Assembly (NCBI GenBank): GCA_963830885.1
Contig: CAWHOA010000036.1
Span: forward strand, 50,078-114,077
DNA length: 64,000 nt
Origin: JAIBJN01 sp963830885
GTDB taxonomy: Bacteria > Actinomycetota > Thermoleophilia > Gaiellales > Gaiellaceae
Direction: 5' to 3'
The notes beneath the pieces were generated by a model. That model was not told the DNA's origin. It searched no databases and saw only the letters and a list, made by a program, of their open reading frames with translations. Both the position numbers and the translations under genes were made by a program. Shown one piece after another: positions 16,072 through 23,661 of the stretch. How positions within the stretch are numbered: the stretch's first letter is position 1; the number at the start of each line of letters is the position of its first letter.

Positions 16072-17502
16072 ATGGCGGTGACTGCGCGCGAGCGCAAGCT
16101 CCTCCTCGACGGCGAGTGGGTCGAGACGGGCGAGTGGCACGACGTGCGCTCGCCGTACTCCGGGGAGGTAGTCGGGCGTGCGGCCCGCGCCGGCGCGGCC
16201 GAGACAAAGCGGGCGATCGGTGCGGCCGCTAGGGCCATGTCCGAGCCCCTGGCTGCTCACGCACGCGCCGAGGTTCTCGACCGGACCGGCGACCTGATCG
16301 CCGAGCGGCAGGAGGAGATCGCGCGCACGATCTGCGACGAGTCGGGCAAGCCGATCAAGACGGCCCGCGTCGAAGCCGAGCGCGCCGTCTCGACGTTCCG
16401 GGCCGCAGCGGCGGAGGCTCGGACGCTGGCCGGCGACGTCGTCCCGATGGACGCGAGCCCGGCGGGCGTCGGCAAGGTCGCCTACACGACCCGGCTCCCG
16501 ATCGGCGTCGTCGGCGCGATCTCGCCGTTCAACTTCCCCTTCAACCTCGTCGCGCACAAGGTCGCGCCGGCCCTCGCGGCGGGTTGCGCCGTGGTGTTGA
16601 AGCCGGCGAGCGCGACGCCGCTCTCGGCCCTGTTCCTCGCCGAGCTCGAGGCCGAGGCGGGCCTGCCTCCGGGGTGGCTCAACGTCCTCGTCGGCAGCGC
16701 CTCGGAGATCGGCGACGTGCTGGTCGAGGACGACCGCGTGCGCCTCATCAGCTTCACGGGATCCGCCGAGGTCGGCTGGGCGCTCCGCGAGCGCGCTGCG
16801 CGGAAGAAGGTGCTGCTGGAGCTCGGGAACGCGACGCCGGTGATCGTCGAAGCGGACGCGGACGTCGCCGACGCAGCCGCGAAGGCGGCCGCGAACGCGT
16901 TTTCCTTCGCCGGCCAGAGCTGCATCTCGATCCAGCGCGTCTACGTTGCACGCGCCGCCTACGACGACTTTCTGGCGTCCTTCCTGCCGAAGGTCGAGGC
17001 GCTCAGGACGGGCGATCCCGCCGACGACTCGACCGACGTCGGTCCCGTCATCGACGAGGGGGCGAAGAAGCGGATCCTCGCCTGGATCGATGAGGCGAAG
17101 ACAGCGGGCGCCGCCGTCCTCGCCGGCGGGAGCGCGAACGCGGACGGCCTGATCGAGCCGACCGTGCTGGCCGACGTGACGCCGGAGATGAAGGTCTCGT
17201 GCCTGGAGGTCTTCGGCCCGGTCTGCACCGTCACGCCGTACGACGCCGTCGAGGAGGCGTTCGAGCTCGCCAACGGCACCGAGTACGGGCTGCAGGCGGG
17301 AATCTTCACTGGGAGCGTCGCCACGGCCATGGCGGCAGGGTCCGCGCTCGAGTTCGGCGGGGTGCTCGTGAACGAGGCGCCGACGTTCCGCGCCGACCAG
17401 ATGCCCTACGGCGGCGTGAAAGCCTCGGGCAACACCAAGGAAGGGCCGCATTACTCGGTGCGCGAGATGACCGAGGAGCGGCTGGTGGTGATCGCGCGCT
17501 GA
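16072..17502 (+). CDS. NAD(P)-dependent aldehyde dehydrogenase
   Basis: The 476-residue enzyme oxidises an aldehyde to a carboxylic acid. Visible motifs are the proton-relay Asn in ISPFNFPFNL, cofactor binding FTGSAEVGW, the catalytic Glu region LLELGNATPV and the catalytic Cys in FAGQSCISIQR. The FAGQSCIS form is shared with lactaldehyde, phosphonoacetaldehyde and glyceraldehyde-type members, but the substrate is not assignable. MAVTARERKLLLDGEW was chosen as the start because upstream codons lie within the divergent lipoprotein promoter. It is transcribed away from that gene, with 53 bases between starts. Confidence 0.92.
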   Translation: MAVTARERKLLLDGEWVETGEWHDVRSPYSGEVVGRAARAGAAETKRAIGAAARAMSEPLAAHARAEVLDRTGDLIAERQEEIARTICDESGKPIKTARVEAERAVSTFRAAAAEARTLAGDVVPMDASPAGVGKVAYTTRLPIGVVGAISPFNFPFNLVAHKVAPALAAGCAVVLKPASATPLSALFLAELEAEAGLPPGWLNVLVGSASEIGDVLVEDDRVRLISFTGSAEVGWALRERAARKKVLLELGNATPVIVEADADVADAAAKAAANAFSFAGQSCISIQRVYVARAAYDDFLASFLPKVEALRTGDPADDSTDVGPVIDEGAKKRILAWIDEAKTAGAAVLAGGSANADGLIEPTVLADVTPEMKVSCLEVFGPVCTVTPYDAVEEAFELANGTEYGLQAGIFTGSVATAMAAGSALEFGGVLVNEAPTFRADQMPYGGVKASGNTKEGPHYSVREMTEERLVVIAR

Positions 17503-17560
17503 CCACTGGAACGCGGCGGTTCGCGGTCCAGGTTGTCCGTTAGACTCGACGCCTGCAGCC

Positions 17561-18154
17561 ATGCCAGGACGCCAGGACGACCCCTTCTCCCGCCAGCCGC
17601 CCCCGCTCGAGCCCGGAGCGGAGGTCGTCGAGGTTGTCGAGGTCGTCGAAGGGCCTCTTCCCCCGCCCGAGCCGGACCCGGCCCGCCTCCAGCGCGAGCG
17701 GCGCGAGCTGACCGACCGGCGCGAGATCGAGATGCGCGACGTCGGCGGGCTCGCGGTCGAGATGGTGCGCCGCGACCGCTGGAACCCCGATCTCCTGGTC
17801 TCGCGCGCGCAAGAGGTTCTGGCGCTCGAGCAGCGCATGCACGAGCTCGACTCGCTGCTCGTCGCCGAGGCGACCGCGCGGAGCTACCCGAACGTCGTCT
17901 ACTGCAAGTGCGGCGCCCCGCTCGTCCCCGGCGTCCACTTCTGCGGCCACTGCGGTCGCCCGGCGCGGACGAGCCCGCCGATCATGACCTGCGGGCACTG
18001 CGGCCAACCGCTGCCTGCCGATGTGAACTTCTGCTCGTTCTGCGGCAACGCGGCGACGGCCGACGAGTTCGAGCCCGCCGGTGAGCCGATCGACGAGACG
18101 ATCGTCCGGCCCCCGTCCCCGCCGCCCGACGACGAGACCCAGGGCCGGTTGTGA
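17561..18154 (+). CDS. Double zinc-ribbon protein
   Basis: In this 197-residue protein, residues 1-50 are Pro/Glu-rich and disordered, 50-110 are helical, and 115-165 hold two zinc ribbons (CKCGAPLVPGVHFCGHCG and CGHCGQPLPADVNFCSFCG). The tail is acidic and Pro-rich. No membrane segment is seen. It overlaps the next gene by 4 bases (GTGA), and that gene also starts with a zinc ribbon, so the pair likely works together. Such proteins are common in actinobacteria with unknown roles. Confidence 0.8.
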   Translation: MPGRQDDPFSRQPPPLEPGAEVVEVVEVVEGPLPPPEPDPARLQRERRELTDRREIEMRDVGGLAVEMVRRDRWNPDLLVSRAQEVLALEQRMHELDSLLVAEATARSYPNVVYCKCGAPLVPGVHFCGHCGRPARTSPPIMTCGHCGQPLPADVNFCSFCGNAATADEFEPAGEPIDETIVRPPSPPPDDETQGRL

Positions 18155-18870
18155 GCACCCCACAGGGCCAGGGATCGCCGTACGGCGAGAACCATTGCCC
18201 ACGCTGTGGCGCGCCCCACGACCCGCTGCAGGAGTACTGCCTCGAATGCGGGCTCCGGCTGGTCGCGCTCCCGCGCGAGCGGTACACGCGGACGATCGTC
18301 TGGTCGCGCGAGTCGCCGGTGTGGCTCTGGATCGCGCTCGCCGCGCTCCTCCTCGTCGCTCTCGCCGCGGGAGGGATCGTGGCGCTGGCGGCGACCGACG
18401 ACGACAAGGACGCCTCGTCGGGCGTGTCGAGCCAGACGGTGCCGGTCGGCGCGCCCACTCTCGACACGGTGACCGGCGAGTCGACGATCACGATCGGGCC
18501 CCCCACGACGACAACCACACCGACGCAGCCCACGACCACGACGCAGCCGACGACGAGCACGCAGCCGACGACCACCACGCCGGGCACGATCATCTCCTGG
18601 CCCGCCGGCACCGACGGGTACACGGTCGTCCTCAAGTCGACACCGACCGCCCAGGGCCGAGGCCCTGCCGACGCGGCCGCCCAGCAGGCGATCAACGCCG
18701 GACTCCGACAGGTGGGGGTGCTGAACTCGTCGGACTACTCGAGCCTGAACCCGGGCTACTACGTCACCTTCACCGGCGTCTACACGACGGAGAGCCAGGC
18801 GGAGGCCGCGCTCCCGAACGCACGGAGCAAGGGCTTTCCGACCGCGTACGTGCGCCGCGTCGCCGACTGA
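18151..18870 (+). CDS. Zinc-ribbon membrane protein with SPOR-like C-terminus
   Basis: The 239-residue product starts at a GTG overlapping the previous stop. A zinc ribbon (CPRCGAPHDPLQEYCLECG) is followed by a single membrane helix (about 50-75) and a Thr/Pro-rich extracellular linker of about 60 residues. A C-terminal domain of about 75 residues contains GYYVTFTGVYTTESQAEAAL, a pattern like SPOR domains that bind peptidoglycan. This suggests a cytoplasmic sensor or adaptor tied to the cell wall. The Thr-rich spacer is compositionally unlike its neighbours but keeps the reading frame. Confidence 0.8.
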   Translation: MSTPQGQGSPYGENHCPRCGAPHDPLQEYCLECGLRLVALPRERYTRTIVWSRESPVWLWIALAALLLVALAAGGIVALAATDDDKDASSGVSSQTVPVGAPTLDTVTGESTITIGPPTTTTTPTQPTTTTQPTTSTQPTTTTPGTIISWPAGTDGYTVVLKSTPTAQGRGPADAAAQQAINAGLRQVGVLNSSDYSSLNPGYYVTFTGVYTTESQAEAALPNARSKGFPTAYVRRVAD

Positions 18871-18908
18871 CGCGCCCAGACCTTGTAACGGACGTCTCAG
18901 GCGCGACT

Positions 18909-18938
18909 TTGTAACACGGCTGCGGACCGTGTTAGACT
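18909..18938 (+). promoter_or_regulatory. Promoter with an embedded palindromic operator
   Basis: TTGTAA (18909-18914) and TAGACT (18933-18938), separated by 18 bases, resemble -35/-10 elements for the gene at 19023. A perfect inverted repeat, AACACGG-N7-CCGTGTT (18913-18933), fills the spacer, as expected for a repressor site. A second TTGTAAC lies at 18883-18889. Confidence 0.5.
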
Positions 18939-19022
18939 GCGCTCGCGGAGCGGGTGGGGGGCGCTCCTTAACCCGATGTTAACTCGGTTTTGCAGGTACT
19001 TCGTGTCGGCAAGGGATACTGT

Positions 19023-19475
19023 GTGAGCGAGCAAGCACCAGAGAGGATTCTCACCCGTATGTATCAATACTCGCGGGCTATCTATCGCTCCATCAAGGAC
19101 CTAATCGATCCGTGGGCCGAGCCCGAGAAGCAGCTCGAGTACCGCCGCGAGGTTCTCGCCGCGTGCGAGGAGTGCGTCGAGCGGCTCGCCAAGGACCCTC
19201 GCTACTTCGCGCATCCCGACCGGACGCTCTTCCAGGACATCCGTCGCTACTTCCCGATCACGTACCAGGCCCAGGTCGCCTGGGCGGTGACCGAGGGGAT
19301 CGGCGCCGCGGTCGAGTACATCGAGGCCCAGATCGAGGCGGGCGCGTTCGACGGAGGCATCGCGCGCTGCCGGGCGACGACGCGCAAGGGCAAGCCGTGC
19401 CAGCGCACGCCGCTCCCCGAGCGCGAGTACTGCCCGTCGCACCAGCACCTCGAAGCGCGACCCGCGGCCGCTTAG
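19023..19475 (+). CDS. Conserved-looking protein with a C-terminal Cys/His motif
   Basis: The 150-residue product starts at GTG (VSEQAPERILTRMYQYSRA); ATG 19059 is an alternative. The helical N-terminal part is followed by a small module (CRATTRKGKPCQRTP, then EYCPSHQH) with spaced Cys and His that could bind a metal. Similar modules end many actinobacterial proteins of unknown function. It lies 28 bases before dapB and may share its transcript. The promoter with operator is just upstream. Confidence 0.7.
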   Translation: MSEQAPERILTRMYQYSRAIYRSIKDLIDPWAEPEKQLEYRREVLAACEECVERLAKDPRYFAHPDRTLFQDIRRYFPITYQAQVAWAVTEGIGAAVEYIEAQIEAGAFDGGIARCRATTRKGKPCQRTPLPEREYCPSHQHLEARPAAA

Positions 19476-19503
19476 CCGCACTCACGGCGCTAGGCTCTCG
19501 CGG

Positions 19504-20283
19504 ATGATCCGCGTCTGCGTTTCCGGCATCACGGGCTGGACCGGCGCCCCGATCGCGCGGGCGATCGCCGGAGCCGACGACCTCGAGCTCACCTCCGGCG
19601 TCTCACGCTCCGCCGCCGGCACGGCCTTCGAGGGCCTCGGCGCGCCCGTCTTCGGAACGGTCGCCGAGGCACTGGCGGACGCCGGCGCCGACGTCGTCGT
19701 CGACTTCACGGACGCCGCGGCGGTCAAGGAGAACGTCCTCGCGGCCGTCGCCGCGGGCGCTGCAGTCGTCGTCGGCTCGAGCGGCCTGACGGCGGAGGAC
19801 TTCGAGGACATCGACCGCCGCGCGCGGGACGCCGGAGTCGGCGTCATCGCCGCCGGCAACTTCTCGCTCCTGGCTGCGCTCCTCTCCCGCAGCGCCGCCG
19901 AGATGGCCCGCCACGTGCCCGCCTGGGAGATCATCGACTACGCGAGCGCCACCAAGCCGGACGTTCCGAGCGGCACCGCGCGCGAGCTGGCCGAGCGGCT
20001 CGGCGAGACCGGCGGAGCGGCGCTCGGGCGCGAGCTGGACTCGATCCTGGGGCCGGTCGAGGCCCGCGGGGCGACGGTGGCGGGCACGCAGATCCACTCG
20101 GTGCGCCTGCCGAGCTTCGTCGTCTCGACGGAGATCGTGTTCGCCGCGGAGGGCGAGCGGCTGACACTCCGCCACGATCCCGGCGAGAGCCCGGCGCCGT
20201 ACGTCGCGGGCACGCTGCTCGCGATCCGCTCGGTGCCGGGCCGAGTCGGCCTGACCCGCGGGCTCGACGCGCTGATCGACTGA
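19504..20283 (+). CDS. dapB: 4-hydroxy-tetrahydrodipicolinate reductase-like protein
   Basis: The 259-residue DapB-family protein reduces a dipicolinate precursor in lysine and diaminopimelate synthesis. It has the N-terminal nucleotide fold (VCVSGITGWTGAPI), VVVDFTDAAAV, the NFSLLAALL region and TKPDVPSGTARELAE. In classical DapB the sequence before KxDAPSGTA carries a catalytic His pair. Here that spot reads YASATKPD, so Lys and PSGTA remain but both His are gone. It therefore belongs to a divergent DapB clade, and its exact activity should be treated as likely rather than certain. No other lysine gene is adjacent. Confidence 0.8.
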   Translation: MIRVCVSGITGWTGAPIARAIAGADDLELTSGVSRSAAGTAFEGLGAPVFGTVAEALADAGADVVVDFTDAAAVKENVLAAVAAGAAVVVGSSGLTAEDFEDIDRRARDAGVGVIAAGNFSLLAALLSRSAAEMARHVPAWEIIDYASATKPDVPSGTARELAERLGETGGAALGRELDSILGPVEARGATVAGTQIHSVRLPSFVVSTEIVFAAEGERLTLRHDPGESPAPYVAGTLLAIRSVPGRVGLTRGLDALID

Positions 20284-20431
20284 CTGGCGACATCGAGAAC
20301 GGCAGCGTAGGATCGCCGCGTGCCCGGTTGACGCTAGAGCGCTGCCGACTATCACGGCGAGGACGTACGTCCCGCGCCCGAGTGCCTGGGTGGCGGGGCT
20401 CGTGCGCCTCCTTGTGGGGCTTCTAGGCGCC

Positions 20432-21487
20432 CTAGGCCAGCGCCAGCTGCTCGAAGTCCTCGATCTTCGAGACCGTCACGCCGACGAGCCTGAGCGCGCC
20501 GGGGCGGTCCGCCAGCGCCCGGTCGAGGAGGTCGCACGCCACCTGGCCGATGCGCTCGCCGTCGGCGAGGCCGGCCGGCAGCGTCGTCGAGCGGCTGCGG
20601 ATGGAGAAGTCCGGGTAGCGGAGCTTCGTGGTCACCGTCCGCGCGACCTGGCCGGACTCCGCCAGGTGGTCGGCGAGGCGGCGGGCCATCCGGCGCAGCT
20701 CGTCGTGCAGCTGATCGCGGTCGGAGACGTCGCGCGGGAACGTCTCCTCGTTGCTGATCGAGATGTTGGCGACGGGCTCCTCGAGCGGCCGGGGGTCGAT
20801 GCCCTGGGCGCGGTCGCGGAGCAGACGCCCGATCTTCCCCGGAAGCAGCCGCGCGAGGTCACCGTCGGAGAGCGCCGCCAGCTCCCCGACGTGCGCGACG
20901 CCCGCGGCGGCGAGGCGCTCCTCGGCCTTCGGGCCCACCCCGGGCAGGAGCCGCACCTGGAACGGCGCCAGGAAGGCGGCCTCGCGGCCGGCGGGGACGA
21001 CCGTGATCCCTCCCGGCTTCTTCCGGTCGCTCGCCACCTTGGCGACGACCTTGCAGCTCGCCACGCCGAGCGAGCAGGAGAGGCTCGTTGCGCCACGCAC
21101 CGCCGCCTGCACGGCCTCTGCGACAACGCGGGCGCGGCGGTAGTCGGGCGCAACCGCGCCGATGTCGAGGTAGCCCTCGTCCATCCCCGTCCGCTCCACT
21201 CTCGGCACGACCTCGCGGATGGCCGCCCAGACCGTGCGGGAGTACTCGGCGTACGTCCGGTGGCGCGGTCTGACGAAGACGGCGTGCGGGCAGCGCCGCA
21301 GCGCCTCTGCACAGCTCATCGCCGAGCGGATACCGTAAGCGCGGGCGACGTAGTTAGCGGTAGCCACGACGCCCCGGCCGCGGGGGTCACCCCCCACGAC
21401 GAGCGGCTGTGCTGCGAGCTCGGGGCTCTCGAGCTCCTCCACGGCTGCGAAGAAGGCGTCCAGGTCGAGATGCGCGACGATCACCAC
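20432..21487 (-). CDS. dinB: DNA polymerase IV (Y-family)
   Basis: The 351-residue error-prone polymerase copies past DNA lesions. Family hallmarks are the metal-binding start VAHLDLDAFFAAVE, VVGGDPRGRGVVATANYVAR, and the second acidic motif as GMDEGYLDI (DEG in place of the usual DEA). Helix-hairpin-helix LLPGVGPKAEERL and the little-finger domain (SNEETFPRDVSD onward) complete the protein. It has no clear C-terminal clamp-binding extension beyond VSKIEDFEQLAL, which may itself be the clamp motif. Its start is 20 bases from the divergent pafBC-like gene. Confidence 0.94.
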   Translation of the reverse strand: MVIVAHLDLDAFFAAVEELESPELAAQPLVVGGDPRGRGVVATANYVARAYGIRSAMSCAEALRRCPHAVFVRPRHRTYAEYSRTVWAAIREVVPRVERTGMDEGYLDIGAVAPDYRRARVVAEAVQAAVRGATSLSCSLGVASCKVVAKVASDRKKPGGITVVPAGREAAFLAPFQVRLLPGVGPKAEERLAAAGVAHVGELAALSDGDLARLLPGKIGRLLRDRAQGIDPRPLEEPVANISISNEETFPRDVSDRDQLHDELRRMARRLADHLAESGQVARTVTTKLRYPDFSIRSRSTTLPAGLADGERIGQVACDLLDRALADRPGALRLVGVTVSKIEDFEQLALA

Positions 21488-21504
21488 GGCATGGAAGGAT
21501 AGGA

Positions 21505-21527
21505 AGCGTGTCGCACGACACCGACAA
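21505..21527 (-). promoter_or_regulatory. Possible PafBC-type damage promoter for dinB
   Basis: Reading leftward from 21527 the sequence is TTGTCGGTG, an exact match to the first element of the mycobacterial RecA-NDp (LexA-independent) promoter. N8 and CACGCT follow, in the place of TANNNT. The site lies 32 bases upstream of the dinB start, inside the first codons of the PafBC-like gene. The second element is weak, so this is a candidate only. Confidence 0.4.
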
Positions 21528-23508
21528 GTTGATCAGGCAGCTCTCCCTCGTCGCCTTTCTCATGGCGGAGCGCCGGCCCCTGACCGCGCGCGAGATCAAG
21601 TCCGTGGTCGAGGGCTACTCGGAGATGTCGGACGAGGCCTTCGCGCGGCGCTTCTACTCGGACCGGAGCGAGCTCGTCGCGCTCGGCGTGCCGCTCCACT
21701 CCCAGCGGGACGAGTTCACCGGGGAGGAGCTCTACACGCTCCGCGCCGAGCAGTACTTCCTGCCGAAGCTCGACCTCGACGACGAGGAGCTCGCGGCGCT
21801 CCAGATCGCGCTGCACCTGCTCGACGGCCAATTCGCCTACGCCGAGCCGCTGCGTCTCGCGCTCCAGAACCTCGCGCTCGGGCGGCCGACGCAGCTGGAG
21901 GCGGCGACGGAGAGCGCGCTCCGCGTCGAGGTGCGCGACCCCGACTACTCCGACGAGATGTCGGGACGCCTGACGAAGCTCGAAGGCGCGATCTCGAAGC
22001 AGCGCACGGTCCGGTTCACGTACTGGTCGATCTCGCGCGACCGCACGCGCGAGCGCACCGTCAACCCGTACGCGCTCCTACCGGAGGCCGGCTCCTGGTA
22101 CCTGATCGGCCGCGACCTCGACCAGGATGACGAGCGCACATTCCGCGTCTCGCGCATCGTCGGCGACATCCGCTTCGCGACGCGCCGGGAGCGCGACTTC
22201 CGCATGCCGGAGTACGACCCTTCCGACTTCCGCGGCCGCCAGCCGTGGCAGTACGGCGAGGCAAAGGGCGAGGCCGAGATCGAGCTCGACCCCGACACGG
22301 CGTGGTGGGTCGAGCGCATGGTCGAGCGCGGCGAGGTCGCGAACGGCGCCTTCACGACGCCCTACTCGCGCATCGACCTGCTCGCAGGCTGGGTTCTCCG
22401 CCAGGAGGGCAGGGCGCGGCCGGTCTCCCCGCCCGAGCTCGTGGACGAGGTCGCAGCCGGGCTCGACCGCGTCCTCGAGCGCCACGAGGGCGAGCCGACG
22501 AAGCCGCCCCGCCCGAAGACCCTTCCCGCCGCGGAGCAGCTGGAGCGCCCCGCGGGGCCACTTGCGCCGGAGCGCTTCGGCGTCCTCCAGGCGCTGCTCG
22601 CCCACCTGCTCGCCCGCTGCGGCGACGAGACGCGCGCGACCATCCCCGCGCAGGAGCTCGTCGACCGCTTCCACATCCCGTACGACCAGCTCGACGACCA
22701 CCTGCAGCTCCTCAACCTGGTCAACTTCGGCGGCGGCTGCTACGCGGTCTACGCCTCCCTGGACGGCGACGAGGTGCGCGTGGACAAGGAGCTCTTCGGC
22801 GACGCCTTCCGCCGGCCGCCCCGGCTGACGCCGCTCGAGGCGCGGGCCATCCGCCTCGCGCTCGAGTTCGTCGGGCCGATGATCGCCGCCGAGGCGCAGA
22901 CGCCGCTGGAGCGCGTCCGCCGGAAGCTCGAGGACACCTTCGGCGAGTTCGCGATGCCCGAGACCGCCGAGGACGACGCGGGAACGGAGGAAGAGCAGCT
23001 CATCCGCACGCTCTCGCAGGCGATCCGCGAGCAGCGGCTCGTGGAGATCGAGTACGTCGCGGTCGGCGAGGAGACGAGCGTCCGCCTGGTGGAGCCGCAT
23101 GCCCTCGAGCGGGAGCTGCCCTGGTGGTACGTGCACTCCTGGGATCGCACACGCGACGCACAGCGGAGCTTCCGCCTCGACCGCATGCGCCGGGCCACGC
23201 TGCAGAAGCAGAGCTTCGACGCGCGCCCCGGCCTCGAGCCCCGCAAGCTGCGCGACGTCCGCGTGGCCAGGGTCCTCTTCGACCCGGAGGCCGCGCGCTG
23301 GCGCATCGAGCGCGGCGCGCTCCCGCTGGCGAAGGGCTACGCCCTGGAGGAGGTCGGCGTCGGCGGCACCGACTGGTTCGTCGGCGAGATCCTCTCCCAC
23401 CGCGGCTTCGCCGAGGTGCTCGAGCCGGAAGACCTCCGCACCGAGGTCGCGGCGCGCGCGAAGAAGCTCAAGGCGACGCTGGCGAAGCGCCCCGCGCGGG
23501 CCCGCTGA
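21508..23508 (+). CDS. pafBC: Fused PafB-PafC type WYL transcription regulator
   Basis: The 666-residue protein is two WYL regulators in tandem. The first has an HTH (LIRQLSLVAFLMAERRPLT), a WYL core near 190-240 (TVRFTYWSISRD, AGSWYLIGRD) and a WCX-like end. The second starts near residue 350 with ERFGVLQALLAHLLAR, has its own core (VEIEYVAVGEETS, WWYVHSWD) and ends near 650. In mycobacteria PafB and PafC act as a pair that turns on DNA-damage genes, probably after sensing single-stranded DNA. GTG is the start. It is divergent from dinB across 20 bases, so regulation of dinB is a natural inference. Confidence 0.88.
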   Translation: MSHDTDKLIRQLSLVAFLMAERRPLTAREIKSVVEGYSEMSDEAFARRFYSDRSELVALGVPLHSQRDEFTGEELYTLRAEQYFLPKLDLDDEELAALQIALHLLDGQFAYAEPLRLALQNLALGRPTQLEAATESALRVEVRDPDYSDEMSGRLTKLEGAISKQRTVRFTYWSISRDRTRERTVNPYALLPEAGSWYLIGRDLDQDDERTFRVSRIVGDIRFATRRERDFRMPEYDPSDFRGRQPWQYGEAKGEAEIELDPDTAWWVERMVERGEVANGAFTTPYSRIDLLAGWVLRQEGRARPVSPPELVDEVAAGLDRVLERHEGEPTKPPRPKTLPAAEQLERPAGPLAPERFGVLQALLAHLLARCGDETRATIPAQELVDRFHIPYDQLDDHLQLLNLVNFGGGCYAVYASLDGDEVRVDKELFGDAFRRPPRLTPLEARAIRLALEFVGPMIAAEAQTPLERVRRKLEDTFGEFAMPETAEDDAGTEEEQLIRTLSQAIREQRLVEIEYVAVGEETSVRLVEPHALERELPWWYVHSWDRTRDAQRSFRLDRMRRATLQKQSFDARPGLEPRKLRDVRVARVLFDPEAARWRIERGALPLAKGYALEEVGVGGTDWFVGEILSHRGFAEVLEPEDLRTEVAARAKKLKATLAKRPARAR

Positions 23509-23661
23509 CGCGCCGGCGCCGCCGGAAACGGGATCCGGCGGCGCCGCGAATCTGCATCGGAGACACCTCCTGGCGGTCGGCGGGCGCTCTCGTTCGCAGA
23601 GCCCATCCAACCACCGGCGGGTGAGAAGACCCTGTGAACGCCGTAAAGCCTCCCTAAGAGC

